Shown here piece after piece: positions 24,401 to 36,525 of a stretch of DNA of 64,000 bases. The stretch lies in assembly GCF_005239225.2 (NCBI RefSeq), contig NC_133284.1, forward strand, positions 50,748,697 through 50,812,696, read 5' to 3'. The notes beneath the pieces were generated by a model. It was not told the DNA's origin, searched no databases, and saw nothing but the letters and a program-made list of their open reading frames with translations. Both the position numbers and the translations under genes were made by a program. The stretch comes from Populus alba (taxonomy: Eukaryota > Streptophyta > Magnoliopsida > Malpighiales > Salicaceae). How positions within the stretch are numbered: the first letter of the stretch is position 1; every line of letters begins with the position of its first letter.

Positions 24401-27214
24401 CATAAAACATTTAGTTATAGAGAGAGTCTTTAATTTTGGGAAGCCAAGAGACTCTGTAATTATTTCCCCTTCGTCATCCTTCTCTCTGATAAGACGCTTC
24501 AATCCACGGCATTGATCTATCTGTAGTGTTTCCAGATGAATAAGACTTCGAGCGAGGGACGATGTGAAGATAAATGTCAGTTTGTTAAGAGATTCCAACT
24601 TCAAAAGAGTAAGACTTTGGAGGCTGACATGTCTAGTGGGCCCCTTCCATATACATTTGAGCTCAGGTAAATAGCACAGCCGTAACGTTGTTAAAGATGA
24701 TAGCAGCGGCAGCTCCTTTTCCTCACCCAATTCAAATACCTCTTCCAATGAATTGCATAATTTAATTTCCACACTCCTTAGATTTTTCAAAGCTTGCCGC
24801 CATTTTGCTGGAAACAGAGTGCGAATATCCCTACATTCTCTCACTTTGACATGTTCTAATCTTTGTAAGAAGTCCTTTTGCGACCCATGGCCATGGGTGG
24901 TCATCTGATCAGAGGATAATACTATATTTTCTAAACCCTTCACTCCCCATAAACTAATTTGAGACACGGTAGGAAACAACTGCTCAAATGTCTTCGCATT
25001 TAAGGATGTGGCGCTTATATCACCCAAATATAATCTTGGTGGGTATACTCCTTTTGAATACCCTAACACTCTATCCTCTAACGCTATATCCCCTAACACT
25101 ATATCATATTTGAGCAAGCTGGGAAAAACAAAATCTCTGGGAATGCATTCAACCGTCGGTATCTTCAATGATAATACAGCTAAATGAGACAGCGAACTTA
25201 GCTCTGTTAGGCTTGCATTCATTCCTTCTGTGCTGTCACATCCAACAACATCCCATCCCTTGAAGCTCGCATCCCCGATCAGCAGTTCTTCTAACTTCTT
25301 CAACCTTCCTATCAAATTCACAGGAATCCTTCTTAGATTGTCACAATCTGTCAAATCCAACAACCTTAACTCCTTGAGCTCCCCAATTTCATCAGGTAAT
25401 TCTTCAACGGAGGAGCACCACATGAAACCAAGAATCTCAAGTCTTTGCAGCTCTCTCAACCCAATGAGGTCCTTGCATTCACAACTTCTCAACAGCAACG
25501 ATTGAAGGTTCGTTGAGAATTGAAGTGATTGCAATGACAAACACCCTCCCTCTAGAGACAAAACTTCTATTGCTTTCATCCCTTCAAAAAACCTCTCTGG
25601 AACATTCAAACCACGATCCAGTTCTAATAAAAGAACTTTGAGCTGTGGACACACCAATCCTTCAGGAAGTTCTGCTAGTTTATTGCCCATTAACGAAATT
25701 GTTGTAACACTATTATTTACACTCTCCCACCCATTGCCAGCACTTACCATGAATCCATATTCTTTAGTTGCTATGTCAATAGCAACTTCACGAAACAAGT
25801 CATGCATTTTCACATTTTCTTCACTTTCAGTGCCCAACAGCATACACCTATCTTTGAGGGCTTTCATCTCCGCATAAACTTGTTCCCTTGCATCTTCAAT
25901 GGACTCCGCATCTTTATGTAACCCATAGCCAACTGCGTATCTCGTCAAGTCCTCAATTGGAATGCTGTAATCTTCTGGAAATAAACAGCATAGCAAGAAA
26001 CAGAACTTGGTTTCATCGTGCTTCAAATAATCAAAGCTCAATTTAAGACATGCATATGGATTACTTCGGTCATCAACGTTTTCCATGTGCCGAGATTGAG
26101 ATTTTTTGAGGTTTTTAGATGCTAATTTCCACTCATTTTTAGATTGACCTTTTAGAGCCCTTCCTACTGCCGCAAGTGCTAAAGGCAATCCTTGGCATTT
26201 TCTCGCAACCTCCTTTGCCACTCTGTTCAAGTCAAAGTCCTCATCACTTAAACCTGCGTTGCCTTTGAATAAAGCCCAAGCTTCAATTTCAGTTAAGGGA
26301 CTTAACAACACTTTTTGCTGGCACGCCAAATAAGAACATAGTTCTTGATTACGTGTTGTTAGAAGAATTTTACAACCCCTGTTATCATCACCAATTGGGA
26401 TCCCTATCTCTTGGAAGTCAATATCTTTCCAAACATCATCCAGGACTATAAGCATCTTCTTTCCCTGCAGTCTCGGCCATAGTTCATTTGCTCTCCCTCC
26501 TTTACTCTCCTTGATAAATTTCAGATCTAAACTATCTGCCATTTGATCCTGGATGTCTGTTACATTTGGATTCTGGGACATCGTAGCCATCAAAACTTCA
26601 TCAAACAACTGCTGCTCTTTGGCCCTCCTGGATACTTCTTTCACCAGGGTGGTTTTACCCACCCCTCCCATGCCGTACAGTCTGATCATATTGACTTTGT
26701 CATCTTTGAGAGCTTTCATAATCTGTTTGAAAGCTTCTTTTGACGATTCTGAGAGTGTGAATTCCTTTGATGGAAGAAATTTTATCTCTTGAAGAGGTGC
26801 TTTGTGGGACACTTTTGGAAACTTTCTGCTATTTTCTTCAAGTTTTCTCAAAGTCTCCGTCTTCTTTGCCAGTGCCTTGCTTAACTTGAATTGTCGCATC
26901 GAATTTGGACACCAAGTACTGCATTTGATGATTTTTCCTTTTTCATTTTGCAAACGATTCACACCTTCAATTTCGTTTTTTGCATTTTCCAGCCATGTGC
27001 TGACATCAATCTCAATTTCTTCAGCATTCCTTTCAGCAACGTTGACAGCATCTTGCAGACGATAAAATGCCAAAGCCAGGTTCATCATTTGTTCATCGAA
27101 TTCTTGAACAAAATTGTTGAAACAGAACATGTAACGGAACTGCTTGATTGCTGGTTCCACTAAGAGCTCTGCTATCTTAGATACAACGGACCCACCAACA
27201 CTTTCGATAGCCAT
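21472..27214 (-). CDS. CC-NBS-LRR (CNL) disease resistance protein, RPS2/RPS5-like
   Basis: Four exons join in phase 0: 27214-24116 (1033 codons), 23142-22513 (210), 22402-21737 (222) and 21618-21472 (48 plus stop), about 1513 residues. Donors are GTACGT, GTGCTC and GTGCTG; acceptors end GCAG, GTAG and GCAG. The start MAIESVGGSVVSK is shared with the second copy; 13 codons upstream are open but look like the 3' side of a leader intron (CCATACAG). Coiled-coil region about 1-150; P-loop GMGGVGKTT at 181-189; kinase-2 LIVLDDVW near 255-262; RNBS-B CKILLTTR 281-288; GLPLAL 342-347; RNBS-D CFLLCCLFPEDY 405-416; MHD 470-472; irregular LRRs to the end. All nucleotide-switch motifs are intact. Exons 2 and 3 are duplicates of each other. 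The last exon adds one LRR and a Glu/Lys-rich tail. The product is expected to be a cytosolic or membrane-associated immune receptor. Confidence 0.9.
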
Positions 27215-27227
27215 TTTCCACCAGTCT

Positions 27228-28260
27228 CTGTATGGAAGGTTGATGATGATCACTTTGACACCTGCACGAATGATACGAGCTGCTCATCGCTTCCAACAAC
27301 ACATCTAATCAATCTAAAGCTATGATCGGTCAATGTTTTTTTTTTTTAAAAAAAGTTATGAATAAGGAGACAAAAAAGACTTGCAAGGAAGTATAATTAA
27401 TGGAACGAACTCAACAAAGGATCAGTCTTAGCCAACTAAAATCTGTAATGACTATCTCTGCATCATACGCTTATTTACACAACAGCTTTATCTAATGAAG
27501 CTGATTTGGTTTCAATTTTATTATCTTAATTTTAAACACTCATTTCCTCGATATATATAGTTCATAGATAGATCTATGTGCTTTTTTCCATAAAACAAAG
27601 ATAGAAATACTTTTTTTTTTCTTCTCAAAACCAATAAACAGAATTTCATTAGTGAAAGATAGCATACCACCGATCTAACGAATACATTGAAACAAAATAG
27701 TTTACACTTAAGAATTTAAAGCAGCAATTCCCATAAAAATGCAATTTTATGAAATAATTAAGATAAAGGCATAATATAAATATAATGACAAACAAATAAA
27801 ATTAAGAATAATATGCACAAGTGCTCACCTAGCAAAGAGAGAAAGGAATGGAAGGCTGATGATGATCACTTCGAGACCTGCACGAATGATACTAGCTCCT
27901 CATCGCTTCCAGCAACACATATAATTAATCTAAAGCTATGATCGGTCAATTTGTTTTTTTTTTTTTTTTTGTTTTGAAAATTATGAATAAGGAGACAAAA
28001 AGACTTGCAAGGAACTCAACAAAGGATCAAACTTAGGCCACTAAAATCTGCAATGACGATCTCCGCATCATACACTCAAGCAGTAAGACTTGCCCTCGCA
28101 TATGCCCTATGCCTAAAAGTAAGCCCAAAATCCTAAAAAAAGTCTCTTTTTTTTTTTGTCGATCCTCTATTAAATTAAGGCAATCGGCATTGATGCTTCT
28201 TCTTTTTTCTTTTTCTTTTTTAATGAGAAAAGGAGGGATTGTCAACAAGGTTGTTGTTCA
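27228..28260 (-). repeat. Duplicated leader/promoter block upstream of CNL 1
   Basis: About 27236-27475 and 27855-28080 share GATGATGATCACTT, CCTGCACGAATGATAC, TCTAAAGCTATGATCGGTCAA and GACTTGCAAGGA: a roughly 610-bp tandem duplication. On the minus strand the distal copy contains CCTTCCATTCCTTTCTCTC and CTAG/GTGAGC, a plausible non-coding first exon with a donor. The proximal copy ends in an acceptor-like CCATACAG just before the start codon. The middle (27466-27830) is copied again at 42567-42930 and 58880-59250. Confidence 0.6.
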
Positions 28261-29641
28261 GTAACTCTCATGTGTGAAATCAAAAGACCTGCACCGAGTT
28301 TTTCATTGTTATCCTTTGTTTTATTTTTATTGAAATATACTCTCCCTAGTTAATTTCCAGTTGGCACCGTTGGATGAGTTTTGTTCCAAAATATATCAAA
28401 TTAGTGTTTTTTTTCATATTCTAATTACCGATGTAAAATATTAAAAAGATTATTTTAATATTTTAAAAAATAATAATTTTTAAAAAATATCTTACATCAC
28501 AATATTAAGTACATATACTTTTGCATTCTCAATCTTCTTCTTTTATTATCTCCTTAATTATTAGATTCACCTCTCGAACATGGCATAGGTGTTGTACTTG
28601 ACCTGACCATGGACTAAACTTGGTCTTTAAATTCACTCAACTCAAGTTAATTATTTTTATTAAAATAAAAACTGTTATTTTTTTGTTTTTTTAACTGGAT
28701 TGGGACGGTTTTGTTCCAAAATATATCAAATTAGTGTTTTTTTTTAGATTCTAATATACCGATGTAAAATATAGAAATTAACCTTAAGAGTAAAATTTCC
28801 ACTATACATCTTAAGAGTAAAATTTGTAAATTAGGTTCCTTTAACCTTATTCTGCCTTGTCTTTTAGCACCACAAATTTCCTCTCTGATTGAGGCCATAA
28901 AATCATGTTCTTGTTTCTCACTCTGTCCCCGCTTTTCAAAACACTCTCATGTTCTTATTTCAGCGGTCCTGACGAAAAAAAGAAAATAATGGTGAGAAGA
29001 GGTCGATTCACGAGGACAATAATGTTGTTTTCAAAACTTTGCATGTGATGTTAATAGCAAAGATAGTAATGGTGATTTTCACGAGGAAAATAATAGTCAA
29101 TTCCCTGTTATTTTCAAGAAAATAATAGTATTTAAAAAAGTTTGCATGTGATATTAATAATAATAATAATAAAGGTTCTCTCGTACGCGTCTTTTTTTTC
29201 ATTTAAGAAAATCAAATAATTTGAATGATTACTTAGATATTTCACTAAGTATTTTTTTAAAAAATTATATTTATTTATTTACTTCAAATTAATATTTTTT
29301 AATTATTTTAAATTTCTGATGTCAAAAATAATTTTTAAAACATATATATTATTTTATTGTATTAAAAAAAAACACTTTAAAAACCAACTGATATTACATT
29401 TCTGAATTATTATATCAATTTAGATTAATTAATTTTATAAAATCACATAATTTTTTTAATTTTTTTTAATTTTAACTTTATCAAATATGGATGTTTGGTT
29501 CAGCTGAATTTCAACTTAAAAAAACAAAAAACAAATTATGAAGTTAGTTTGCATATCCTTTGATATTAGTAGCTGTTGTCAAGGTGCTAGAAGGAGGGAA
29601 ATCTACAACTAGCAACAATCAGAAGATATCACCAATCCATT
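28261..29641. other. Flank of CNL 1, part of a segmental duplication
   Basis: No gene. The blocks GTAAACTCTCATG-like at 28260, TTGTACTTGACCTGA near 28593, ACCTTATTCTGCCTTGTC near 28845, TTTGCATGTGATRTTAATA and AGGTTCTCTCGTACGYG near 29173 recur in order at 62490-64000. The last ones recur at 43010-43060. The insertion site of the young retroelement is at its right end. Confidence 0.7.
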
Positions 29642-30536
29642 ACCGCTGTTGTAACCCATTTTTGGGTCCCCATGAAAAATAAAATAAATAACCAAAAGAG
29701 GTTAGAAAAATAACAGGGGGCAGAAGCGCTCGGAAAACAGTCAGAAAATTGGTCAAGGAATTTAAAAATACAAGGATTGAATTTTTTGACAGCCCTTTTT
29801 AGAAGGAAAATTTGAATTTTGAGGAGAAAAGCCCAAAATTTGGATGTTATGGACTTAATTGGATTTTTATTTGAATTTATAGAAGATTTGATTGCAAGAA
29901 AAATTTGATTTTTAAGTCAATTTGGGCTTTAAATTGAAGAAATTAAAGTTCTGGGGCTAAATTATATTTTTTAGGATTTTATTAAGTCAAATCAGGGGCT
30001 TTAATTGCATAAATATTGAAGTTTAATGGCCAATTAGGGACTTAATTAAGAAAATCGAAACCAGGGAACCAAAATTGGAAGAGGCGCGTAAATGGAGGGG
30101 CTGCAATTATTCGGTTCAGGGGCCTAATTGAAGAAATTGAAAGTTTATTAATCAATTGAGGGCTCAATTGCATAAATCAGAGGCCAAGGACTAAAGTGAA
30201 AAAGGCGGCCAACAAGAGGGGCGGGGACCGAATTCGGGAGGACTGATTTGAAGTTTGCCCATTTAAATGAAACGGCGCGTTTTTATCCAAAACGACGCCG
30301 TTTCATATATGAAAAAAAAAAAAAAAAAAAAGGGAAGACCAGAAACGGTGTCGTTTTGAACGACACTGTTCATCTTCTTCCTTCCCCCGGTTTAGCAGCA
30401 ACAGAAGACGAAAATTTTGAAAAAACTTCCCGCCTCTCTCTCCTCGCCCCCACACCACCACCGAAAGCGTCAATGGCCGACCAGCCGTTGCGTGATTGAA
30501 GGCGCACTAACCATGGTCTCCCACCCGTTCTGCCCC

Positions 30537-30546
30537 TATAAATATA
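30537..30546 (+). promoter_or_regulatory. LTR TATA box
   Basis: TATAAATATA preceded by CCCC and followed about 10-25 bases later by an A/G-rich leader; the equivalent in the 3' LTR is at 39089-39098. It probably sets the U3/R boundary near 30570. Confidence 0.7.
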
Positions 30547-30889
30547 GAAGAAAACCGAAGAGAAAAAAACCGAGAGAGGACCGGGAGAGAGAAGGAGAGA
30601 GAACGACCCGAATAGAGAGAGAAGAGCAGAAACAAACCAAGAAGAAAGAAACCGAAACCAAAAAAAAAAAAACCAAAACCAAACCAAGAACCGACAGCCA
30701 CTGAGAACGAAAAAAAACGAAGGAGAAGGGAGGAAGAAGAATTTTTCGCCACTGAAACAGCAGCAACGCCGCCCTAAACCGCCATCCACGAGCCGCTCCA
30801 CCGCAGCACCGCCAGCAAGCCACCGTCTCCGCCGCGCCAGGTACGCCATCCTGACCCCCCTGCATTTTATTGTGAGGCGGCGTGGTTTG

Positions 30890-31105
30890 GCCTCCTGCAT
30901 GCAGAATCGTTTCTGCATGCAGGAGGCATGGGGGGGAATAATTCCCCCCCCCCCGTTCATTTTTTTTTTTGTTGGGCCAGACAGTGTCTGGCCCAATGAT
31001 ATGGGTCTGGGCCGGTCCGGCCCAGACCAAAGTAGGTTGCTGTTGGGGCCGAGTCCGGCCAACAATTTTTTTGGGGCTGAAATCCGGCCCAGTTAATTGG
31101 GCCGG
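30890..31105 (+). other. Cluster of perfect inverted repeats in the LTR
   Basis: Four back-to-back hairpins with perfect arms: 30890-30906/30911-30927 (17-bp arms, loop TCGT), 30972-30983/30985-30996 (12 bp, 1-base loop), 31004-31015/31017-31028 (12 bp, 1-base loop) and 31084-31091/31098-31105 (8 bp, loop GTTAAT). A fifth near 31033-31053 is off by one-base indels but perfect in the 3' LTR (39594-39613). Most arms contain TGGGCC/GGCCCA. Confidence 0.8.
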
Positions 31106-32103
31106 CCCAGCCCATTTAATATATTAATATTATATTATATTATTATATTATTATATTATGCATGTGTGTGTTATATATGTTATATTTTTTTTTCTCAAAA
31201 AAAAAATAAAAAAAAAAAAAAAAAAAATTTCTGAAAAGTAAAAAAAAATATATTGTTGTTTTTGGTATATATTGATTTGCAATTTTTTATACTATGGGGA
31301 TATAATTTCAGTATTTAAAAAACACCTGTTTTCGTAAAAAAAAAAAAAGAGTTTATAAAAAAAAAAAAATGTTTCGTTTTCATGCATACGGCCAATACAC
31401 TAACATGTTTTGAATGTTCTTTTTATATATAAAAAAAAATATTGGAAGTTTTTTTGAAAATGTGTTTTCGCATGGATTTCTTAAACACAAATCATTTTCT
31501 TGCATTTGTGGATTTTACAACCTGTTTGTAAAACTCCAAAGGGTATTGGCCAATATTCCAAAAACTATAAAAATCTTATTTTGGGAGGAGAAGTTGTGGT
31601 TATTGTTCACCGCTAATGTTTGGATGAAGAAATCCTTAAAAGGACGAACATCCAAAATATTATCGGGAGTAATAAATCAACGCACATGTTTGAAAGAAGC
31701 TTTGGTTGCGATCGAGAACATTTCAAAAATTAAATTTTTTTTTCTCCACGGTTTATGAGTCGGGAAAAGTAATTGTTTTTTAAGAATTGTGAAATTTTCT
31801 TCGTTTTTTTTATTCTCTTTTCCTTGCGATTTACTAGTTGACGGGTTTAGAAAACACCAACACCATAGACTATAGAGCAAACCAAACACCAAGCAGCTTA
31901 CCTCAGGTAGGGCGTATTAGGGGTGCTAGTACCTTCCCTTTACGCAACCAGTCCCTTGCCTTAGAATCTCTGAAAGACCAGTTAGGGTTCCTAGTGACCA
32001 AATACTAGGTGGCGACTCCAAAAGAACCAAATCCTTAGAACACAACGAAAATCGCCAGCCGATGTCGTGCCTTTATAAAATTTTTTGTGGGGGTGTGACA
32101 GAA

Positions 32104-32121
32104 TGGCGACTCCACTGGGGA
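32104..32121 (+). other. Primer-binding site
   Basis: TGGCGACTCCACTGGGGA begins three bases after the LTR end and starts with the TGG required to pair with a tRNA CCA end. From memory, the close variant TGGCGACTCTGCTGGGGA is assigned to tRNA-Arg in Ogre-type elements. Confidence 0.75.
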
Positions 32122-32616
32122 CGTTAGGACTAAGCTTGATTTGTTTGTTTGTTTATGTTATATGTTATTGGTTTTTGTTTTCTTATGATGTTTTGTTTAA
32201 AAGCTTTAGCATATATCTTTACATTCTATCATACATGCCATAGTCATGCATCACTTTATTATTATTATTATGTTTTGGAGGGCACACACATGTAACTCTA
32301 AGTTTAAGTGGGGGACTAGCAGCTTGCCTTATGACTTGAGTCAAGGCTTAAGTTTGTGTAAACCCCAACTCTTTGCTGAGTGTTTAGACTGATAGTGATT
32401 GGTACACGTGCCATCCCACTATCTGCTGGACCTCCATATCGCCTTTACGAGGGTGATCACTGGAACAGCAAGAGACCCTCTTTTAGAGACCTAGTAGTAA
32501 ACCTACCCTATGTCTCACGTAAAAGAACTAGAACCTATCCTTAGGGTGTATGTTCCGATATAAACCTTTTGCATCGAAACAAGACTAACCCCCATGCATT
32601 TTGAATTGCAGGATTT
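32122..32616 (+). other. Untranslated leader of the retroelement
   Basis: No open frame. T-rich beginning, then GC-balanced sequence. TTTTGAATTGCAG immediately before the ORF could be a splice acceptor, but no donor is identified. Confidence 0.4.
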
Positions 32617-33393
32617 ATGAACGAAATGACCATCACCAAATCTTCCATAGAGTATGGAAAGAATTCTGAACTGTCACAATTGATTGAAGGAGACTGCCTT
32701 AGAAGCGATGCTAAGAAGATGTCGCCAATCAAGAACCTGAATTGCATATTGAATGAGGTGAACAAGTTAACGACTCATTTTCAGAATGTGGATAAAGATG
32801 CATTTTTTAGGAAATACGGACGTTTGATGGAAATCGCAAAGGTAGAAGTGTTAAGCCCAGCGGTGCGAGCCTTAGTTCATTTTTGGGATCCAGAATACCG
32901 ATGTTTCTCCTTTGGAAGCATAGACTTGTGCCCCACGATTGAGGAATATGGATTGTTGACCGAGTTTCCGAATGACCTGTATCGGATTTATTCTCCTTTG
33001 AGATCCGACAAGATCATCCCTGAGCTGGCAAAACTGCTCAGAATCTCCAACTTGGAAAAGTTTCTGGAAAAGAATGGCACCGGTTTGAAATGGAGGATGC
33101 TAGAGTTGGAAAAGGAGTCAGAAGTAGAAAAAGAGAGATTGATTGCCTTAGGTATATTTGGCCTTGTGTTGTTCCCAAGTCAGACTGGTTTAGTAAGCTT
33201 GGAGGCCGCCGCTGCTTATGTGGAGTATGAGAACACACAGATCAATCCAGTGGTTGCTATCTTAGCCGAAACATTTTTGACACTTAACCATTGTAGAAAA
33301 GCTGGAAAAGGAGCAATGAGATGCTGCACGCAACTGTTGTATATTTGGATGGTGAGCCATATCGAAACAAAGAAACCTGTCTTCAATACTTAG
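32617..33393 (+). CDS. Retroelement upstream ORF (plant-mobile-domain/DUF7745-like)
   Basis: 258 codons from an ATG at 32617. The sequence LVHFWDPEYRCFSFGSIDLCPTIEEYGLLTEF (split here as LVHFWDPEYRCF, then FGSIDLCPTIEEY) is the hallmark phrase of a large plant family of uncharacterised proteins carried by Tat/Ogre-type elements ahead of gag and related to plant mobile domains. The C-terminus holds LLYIWMVSHIETKKPVF. Its biochemical role is unknown. The frame overlaps the next one (33321-33701) by 73 bases; family members are usually longer, so the pair probably represents one protein broken by a deletion or indel. Confidence 0.7.
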   Translation: MNEMTITKSSIEYGKNSELSQLIEGDCLRSDAKKMSPIKNLNCILNEVNKLTTHFQNVDKDAFFRKYGRLMEIAKVEVLSPAVRALVHFWDPEYRCFSFGSIDLCPTIEEYGLLTEFPNDLYRIYSPLRSDKIIPELAKLLRISNLEKFLEKNGTGLKWRMLELEKESEVEKERLIALGIFGLVLFPSQTGLVSLEAAAAYVEYENTQINPVVAILAETFLTLNHCRKAGKGAMRCCTQLLYIWMVSHIETKKPVFNT

Positions 33394-33701
33394 CCGAAAC
33401 GAAGTATTTGGACGAGAAGCTAGTAGCAACGGAAAAGCACAAGGATCGAATCGACGCCAACAACATTGCTTTGAACAGAACAAACATGTTGCTCATAGAA
33501 AAAATGACCAAAACCGATGAGCAAATGGATGAAGCTGCTGCACATGCTCGAATTATTAGAATCAATGCACGGAATGTGGGAGGAGACATCATTCGCTATC
33601 GCCGAAGCCTAGCCGAAACCGATGCCTTTTTAGGGAAGATTGAGAACCGCGGCTTTGCTTTCTTACCTTTGGCTAAGGAGTTTATGGAGGAAAGAGATTA
33701 G
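33321..33701 (+). pseudogene. C-terminal coiled-coil part of the upstream ORF
   Basis: 126 codons in another frame, rich in E/K/A/R with heptad-like spacing (YLDEKLVATEKHKDR, MDEAAAHARIIRINARN), ending in AFLPLAKEFMEERD before a TAG. It reads as the coiled-coil tail that normally follows the domain in 32617-33393; a frame break separates the two. Confidence 0.5.
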
Positions 33702-33996
33702 CATGTTGTATTTTTTTATCCAAGCATTAATGAAAAGGGCGTTGACCCATCTTCTTATGCAAAATCTGTCTCTTGGTGAACATGATTCTAGCAAAACGAC
33801 TCGAAAGGCAGAACTTCTATCAAAGCAATGTGACAAGAGAATGCTTATAATGGGATGGTTATTTTTTTCGTTCACAATAAAACATGCATGCATCCATCAC
33901 AATCATACATTTTCTCATACATCTATGCATGCATCTCCAGATCGTGAAACATAGGTCCCACATCCAGAGTCCACCAAAACCCGGTCCAGATCAAGA

Positions 33997-35431
33997 ATGG
34001 AAAACGAAGAAAGAGCTCAGTTAGAGTCACACTACCAGACCGAGTTTGGAATCTGTGAAAAATGAAGTTTCTCGACTGACCAATCTGCTTGAGCAACTTT
34101 TAAGAACGAAGAACGGGGAGGGAACATCTACCCAACCACTATAGGAGCGCCGTCAGTTCATGTCCCGGGGATATCTCAGAACTTGGGGGCAGATTCAGTG
34201 ACGGGGCAGCACTTTGCACCTGACATTCCCGTTCAGCCCCTCAAGCTCACATCACAAGCAGATGGGCCTTCTGATAATAGGTCCACTGGTTTTATGAATG
34301 ATGACAAGATATCAACTTTGGAAGAAAGGTTAAGAGCAGTCGAGGGAAAATGACTGGTTTGACCCCATGCGAGCGTCTGAAAATATGTTTGGTACCAAAC
34401 ATCACGGTACCAAAAAAAATTTAGGATACCGGAGTTTATAAAGTACACTGGGTTGGAATGCCCAAACACTCACCTTCGATCTTATTGCAATAAGATGGCT
34501 GAGGTGATTCATGACGATAAGTTATTGATCTACTTTTTCCAAGATAGTCTATCGGGGTCGGCGCTAAGTTGGTACATGAGGCTGGATAATGCCAAGATCA
34601 AGAAATGGAAGGATTTAGTTGAGGCTTTCCTTAAGCAATACAAGTTCAATTTGGAAATTGCTCCAGATCGAATGAGCCTTATGTCAATGGAAAAAGAGAA
34701 GCCAAGAATCTGTAAGGGCTTATGTGCAAAGGTGGAGGGACGAGGCCATGCATGTGCAACCCCCTTTAATAGAAACGGAGATGGTGAATTTGTTCGCCAA
34801 TACATTCAAGGCACCCTACTATGAGCATTTAATGGGTAGCTCATCTCAACATTTCTATGATGTTGTACGCATAGCGGAAAGAATCGAGCAAGGGATTAAA
34901 GCTGGACGCATAATTGAGCCATTGGAGACAAAGGGTTTTATCGGAAGAAAAATGAAAGGTCCCGTTAACAACTTCGAAGGTGGGTCCAATGACAAGATAA
35001 CAGATTCATATAACCCACAAATACCTACCTCTCATGTGGCCCACATAAACTTTAACAAACCTTTTTCCCCTAATCGAGCAAATGGCCAGTCAAACACCCA
35101 AAACAACCACCAACGACCAAACACAAGATACATTTCAGAACAACTACCGCCATTACCCATGCCTCTGAAGGATATATATGCCAAACTACTAAGCATTGGA
35201 CAAATAGCTCCTATCCCTACATTACCACTACAGCCACCATTCCCCATCTGGTATAAGCCCGAGTTGACTTGCGAGTACCATGCTGGTATTCCTGGGCATT
35301 GTCTTGAAACGTGCTACGGTTTCAAGAACAAGTTGTTGAAGCTCATCAAGATAGGATGGGTGTCATTTGAAGACACACCCAATATCAATTCAAATCCATT
35401 GCATGGTCATGACAAAAGTGATAGGGGATAA
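33997..35431 (+). pseudogene. Retrotransposon gag, frame-broken
   Basis: A gag polyprotein can be followed across at least three frame changes (about 34050, 34350 and 34705) and one TAG near 34141. Recognisable pieces: a coiled coil (VSRLTNLLEQLL), then the capsid-like retrotrans_gag domain with FFQDSLSGSALSWYMRLD and KKWKDLVEAFLKQY (34453-34824), then WRDEAMHVQPPLIETEMV and a proline-rich linker, then a CEYHAGIPGHCLETCYGFK region near the C-terminus (34724-35431) in the position of a nucleocapsid-type segment. Two breaks lie at or beside homopolymer runs. Gag normally packages the element RNA. The breaks suggest this copy depends on gag supplied in trans, unless they are base-calling errors. 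Confidence 0.75.
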
Positions 35432-36525
35432 AGGTTGGAAAACCTTGGTCAAGAGTCGTCAATAATGAAGAAGGCGAGATCGAAGGAGAAGACAAGGAAA
35501 TGCAAGTGGGGAAGGAAGATGAAGCATTGCCTCGGTTGACTTTCCACACACTAGAAGAAGTTTCAGAACGGGTTGACCCAAGAACTTCTCGTAGTTTTCA
35601 AAATGTAAAACAACTTTATTTGCCTTAGCATGTTTTTGTCATTTGCTTTTGTCTTTACTTTTATTTTCTCTAGTGAGCATTCAGAGCTCATATTGTCAGC
35701 CATATTTTTGTGTTTGTCTTTGAGCTTACCTTTTCTTTAAATAAATGATGAGTTTATGCATTTTTTTAACAAGTTTGAGTGGTTACAAATAAAGTATCAA
35801 TAAAATGGTTTAATATGAAATTTAAGAAAAGCTAACCCTAAAGTACAACCCTATCTCTGATAGCATGGATAAATGTTTAAGTGGTCACTTTGTAATTGTC
35901 TTTTAAAGAACAAAGTTTATCAACCATAACAATGGCATTTTGAAATAAAAAAAAAAATCATTATCTATTCACTCACTAAAAAAGTTTATCACCGGCTGAA
36001 TGAATTGCTTCTCTATATAAAAACCCAGACTAATATCGCACCCCTATACTAGGGGGCAAGACGAGATGTTTTATGAAAAGTTTTACGAAAGCCTAGATTT
36101 GAAAACCAAGCTAAAGCATTTGATAAAAGCATGACAAAAAGGCAAATACAAGTCATACATTTTGAGAAAAGGACTACTTGAAGAAAGTCAAAGACTTCTT
36201 CTCCAAGAATATGATAGGCAACACGAGAGATGAATCCAGCATACGACTTCAAAAGCAAAGGGAGTCTCATGAACTAGAAGAAGAGGATGGGACCTATGTT
36301 TCAAAACCAGGTACGAATGCATGCATTGCATCTAATCATAAATCATTGCATGTATGTTTTTTTTTTTTTTTTTTGGATCGTTACAGGAGGAGATCTTAGT
36401 GCATTCCAACAAGATTATGGACGAAGAAAGAATCATTGAGTTGATTCTAGAACAACAAGAAGAGAAGATAAGGATTCTCAAACCCTGCCAGCAGGAAGAA
36501 CGACATCGATAGCATTCGGTAAAAA
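35432..36525 (+). other. Non-coding remnant where pol would be expected
   Basis: Follows the gag stop. About 200 bases of E/K-rich codable sequence (to ACTTCTCGTAGTTTTC near 35600) resemble the extreme end of a polyprotein. The rest has short frames only and none of the YxDD, DTG or HHCC signatures of pol. Confidence 0.6.

Larger units (their letters stand above)
29647..32100 (+). repeat. 5' LTR of the young element
   Basis: Begins TGTTGTAACCCATTTTTGGG and ends GGGGGTGTGACA. Contains a promoter (TATAAATATA at 30537-30546), an A/G-rich leader to about 30740, a cluster of perfect hairpins (30890-31105), long A and T runs (about 31180-31370), one 77-bp unit, and a copy of the PBS core TGGCGACTCC at 32010-32019. 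Antisense frames of 80-230 codons cover the purine-rich leader and look like composition effects. Confidence 0.95.

Noticed and set aside
27214..27253. Start of CNL 1 at the upstream in-frame codon, 13 codons earlier
   Set aside because: The preceding CCATACAG looks like a splice acceptor and the second copy shares only MAIESVGG onward.
30370..31065. Antisense open frame of 231 codons in the LTR (and 186 codons in the 3' LTR)
   Set aside because: Created by the purine-rich leader, full of Phe/Ser runs, different length in the two LTRs because of one-base indels, no family resemblance.
31414..31758. 114-codon plus-strand frame in the 5' LTR, nearly repeated at 39964-40338
   Set aside because: Lies in the 3' part of the LTR, composition is Phe/Lys-rich, and it is kept only because the LTRs are nearly identical.
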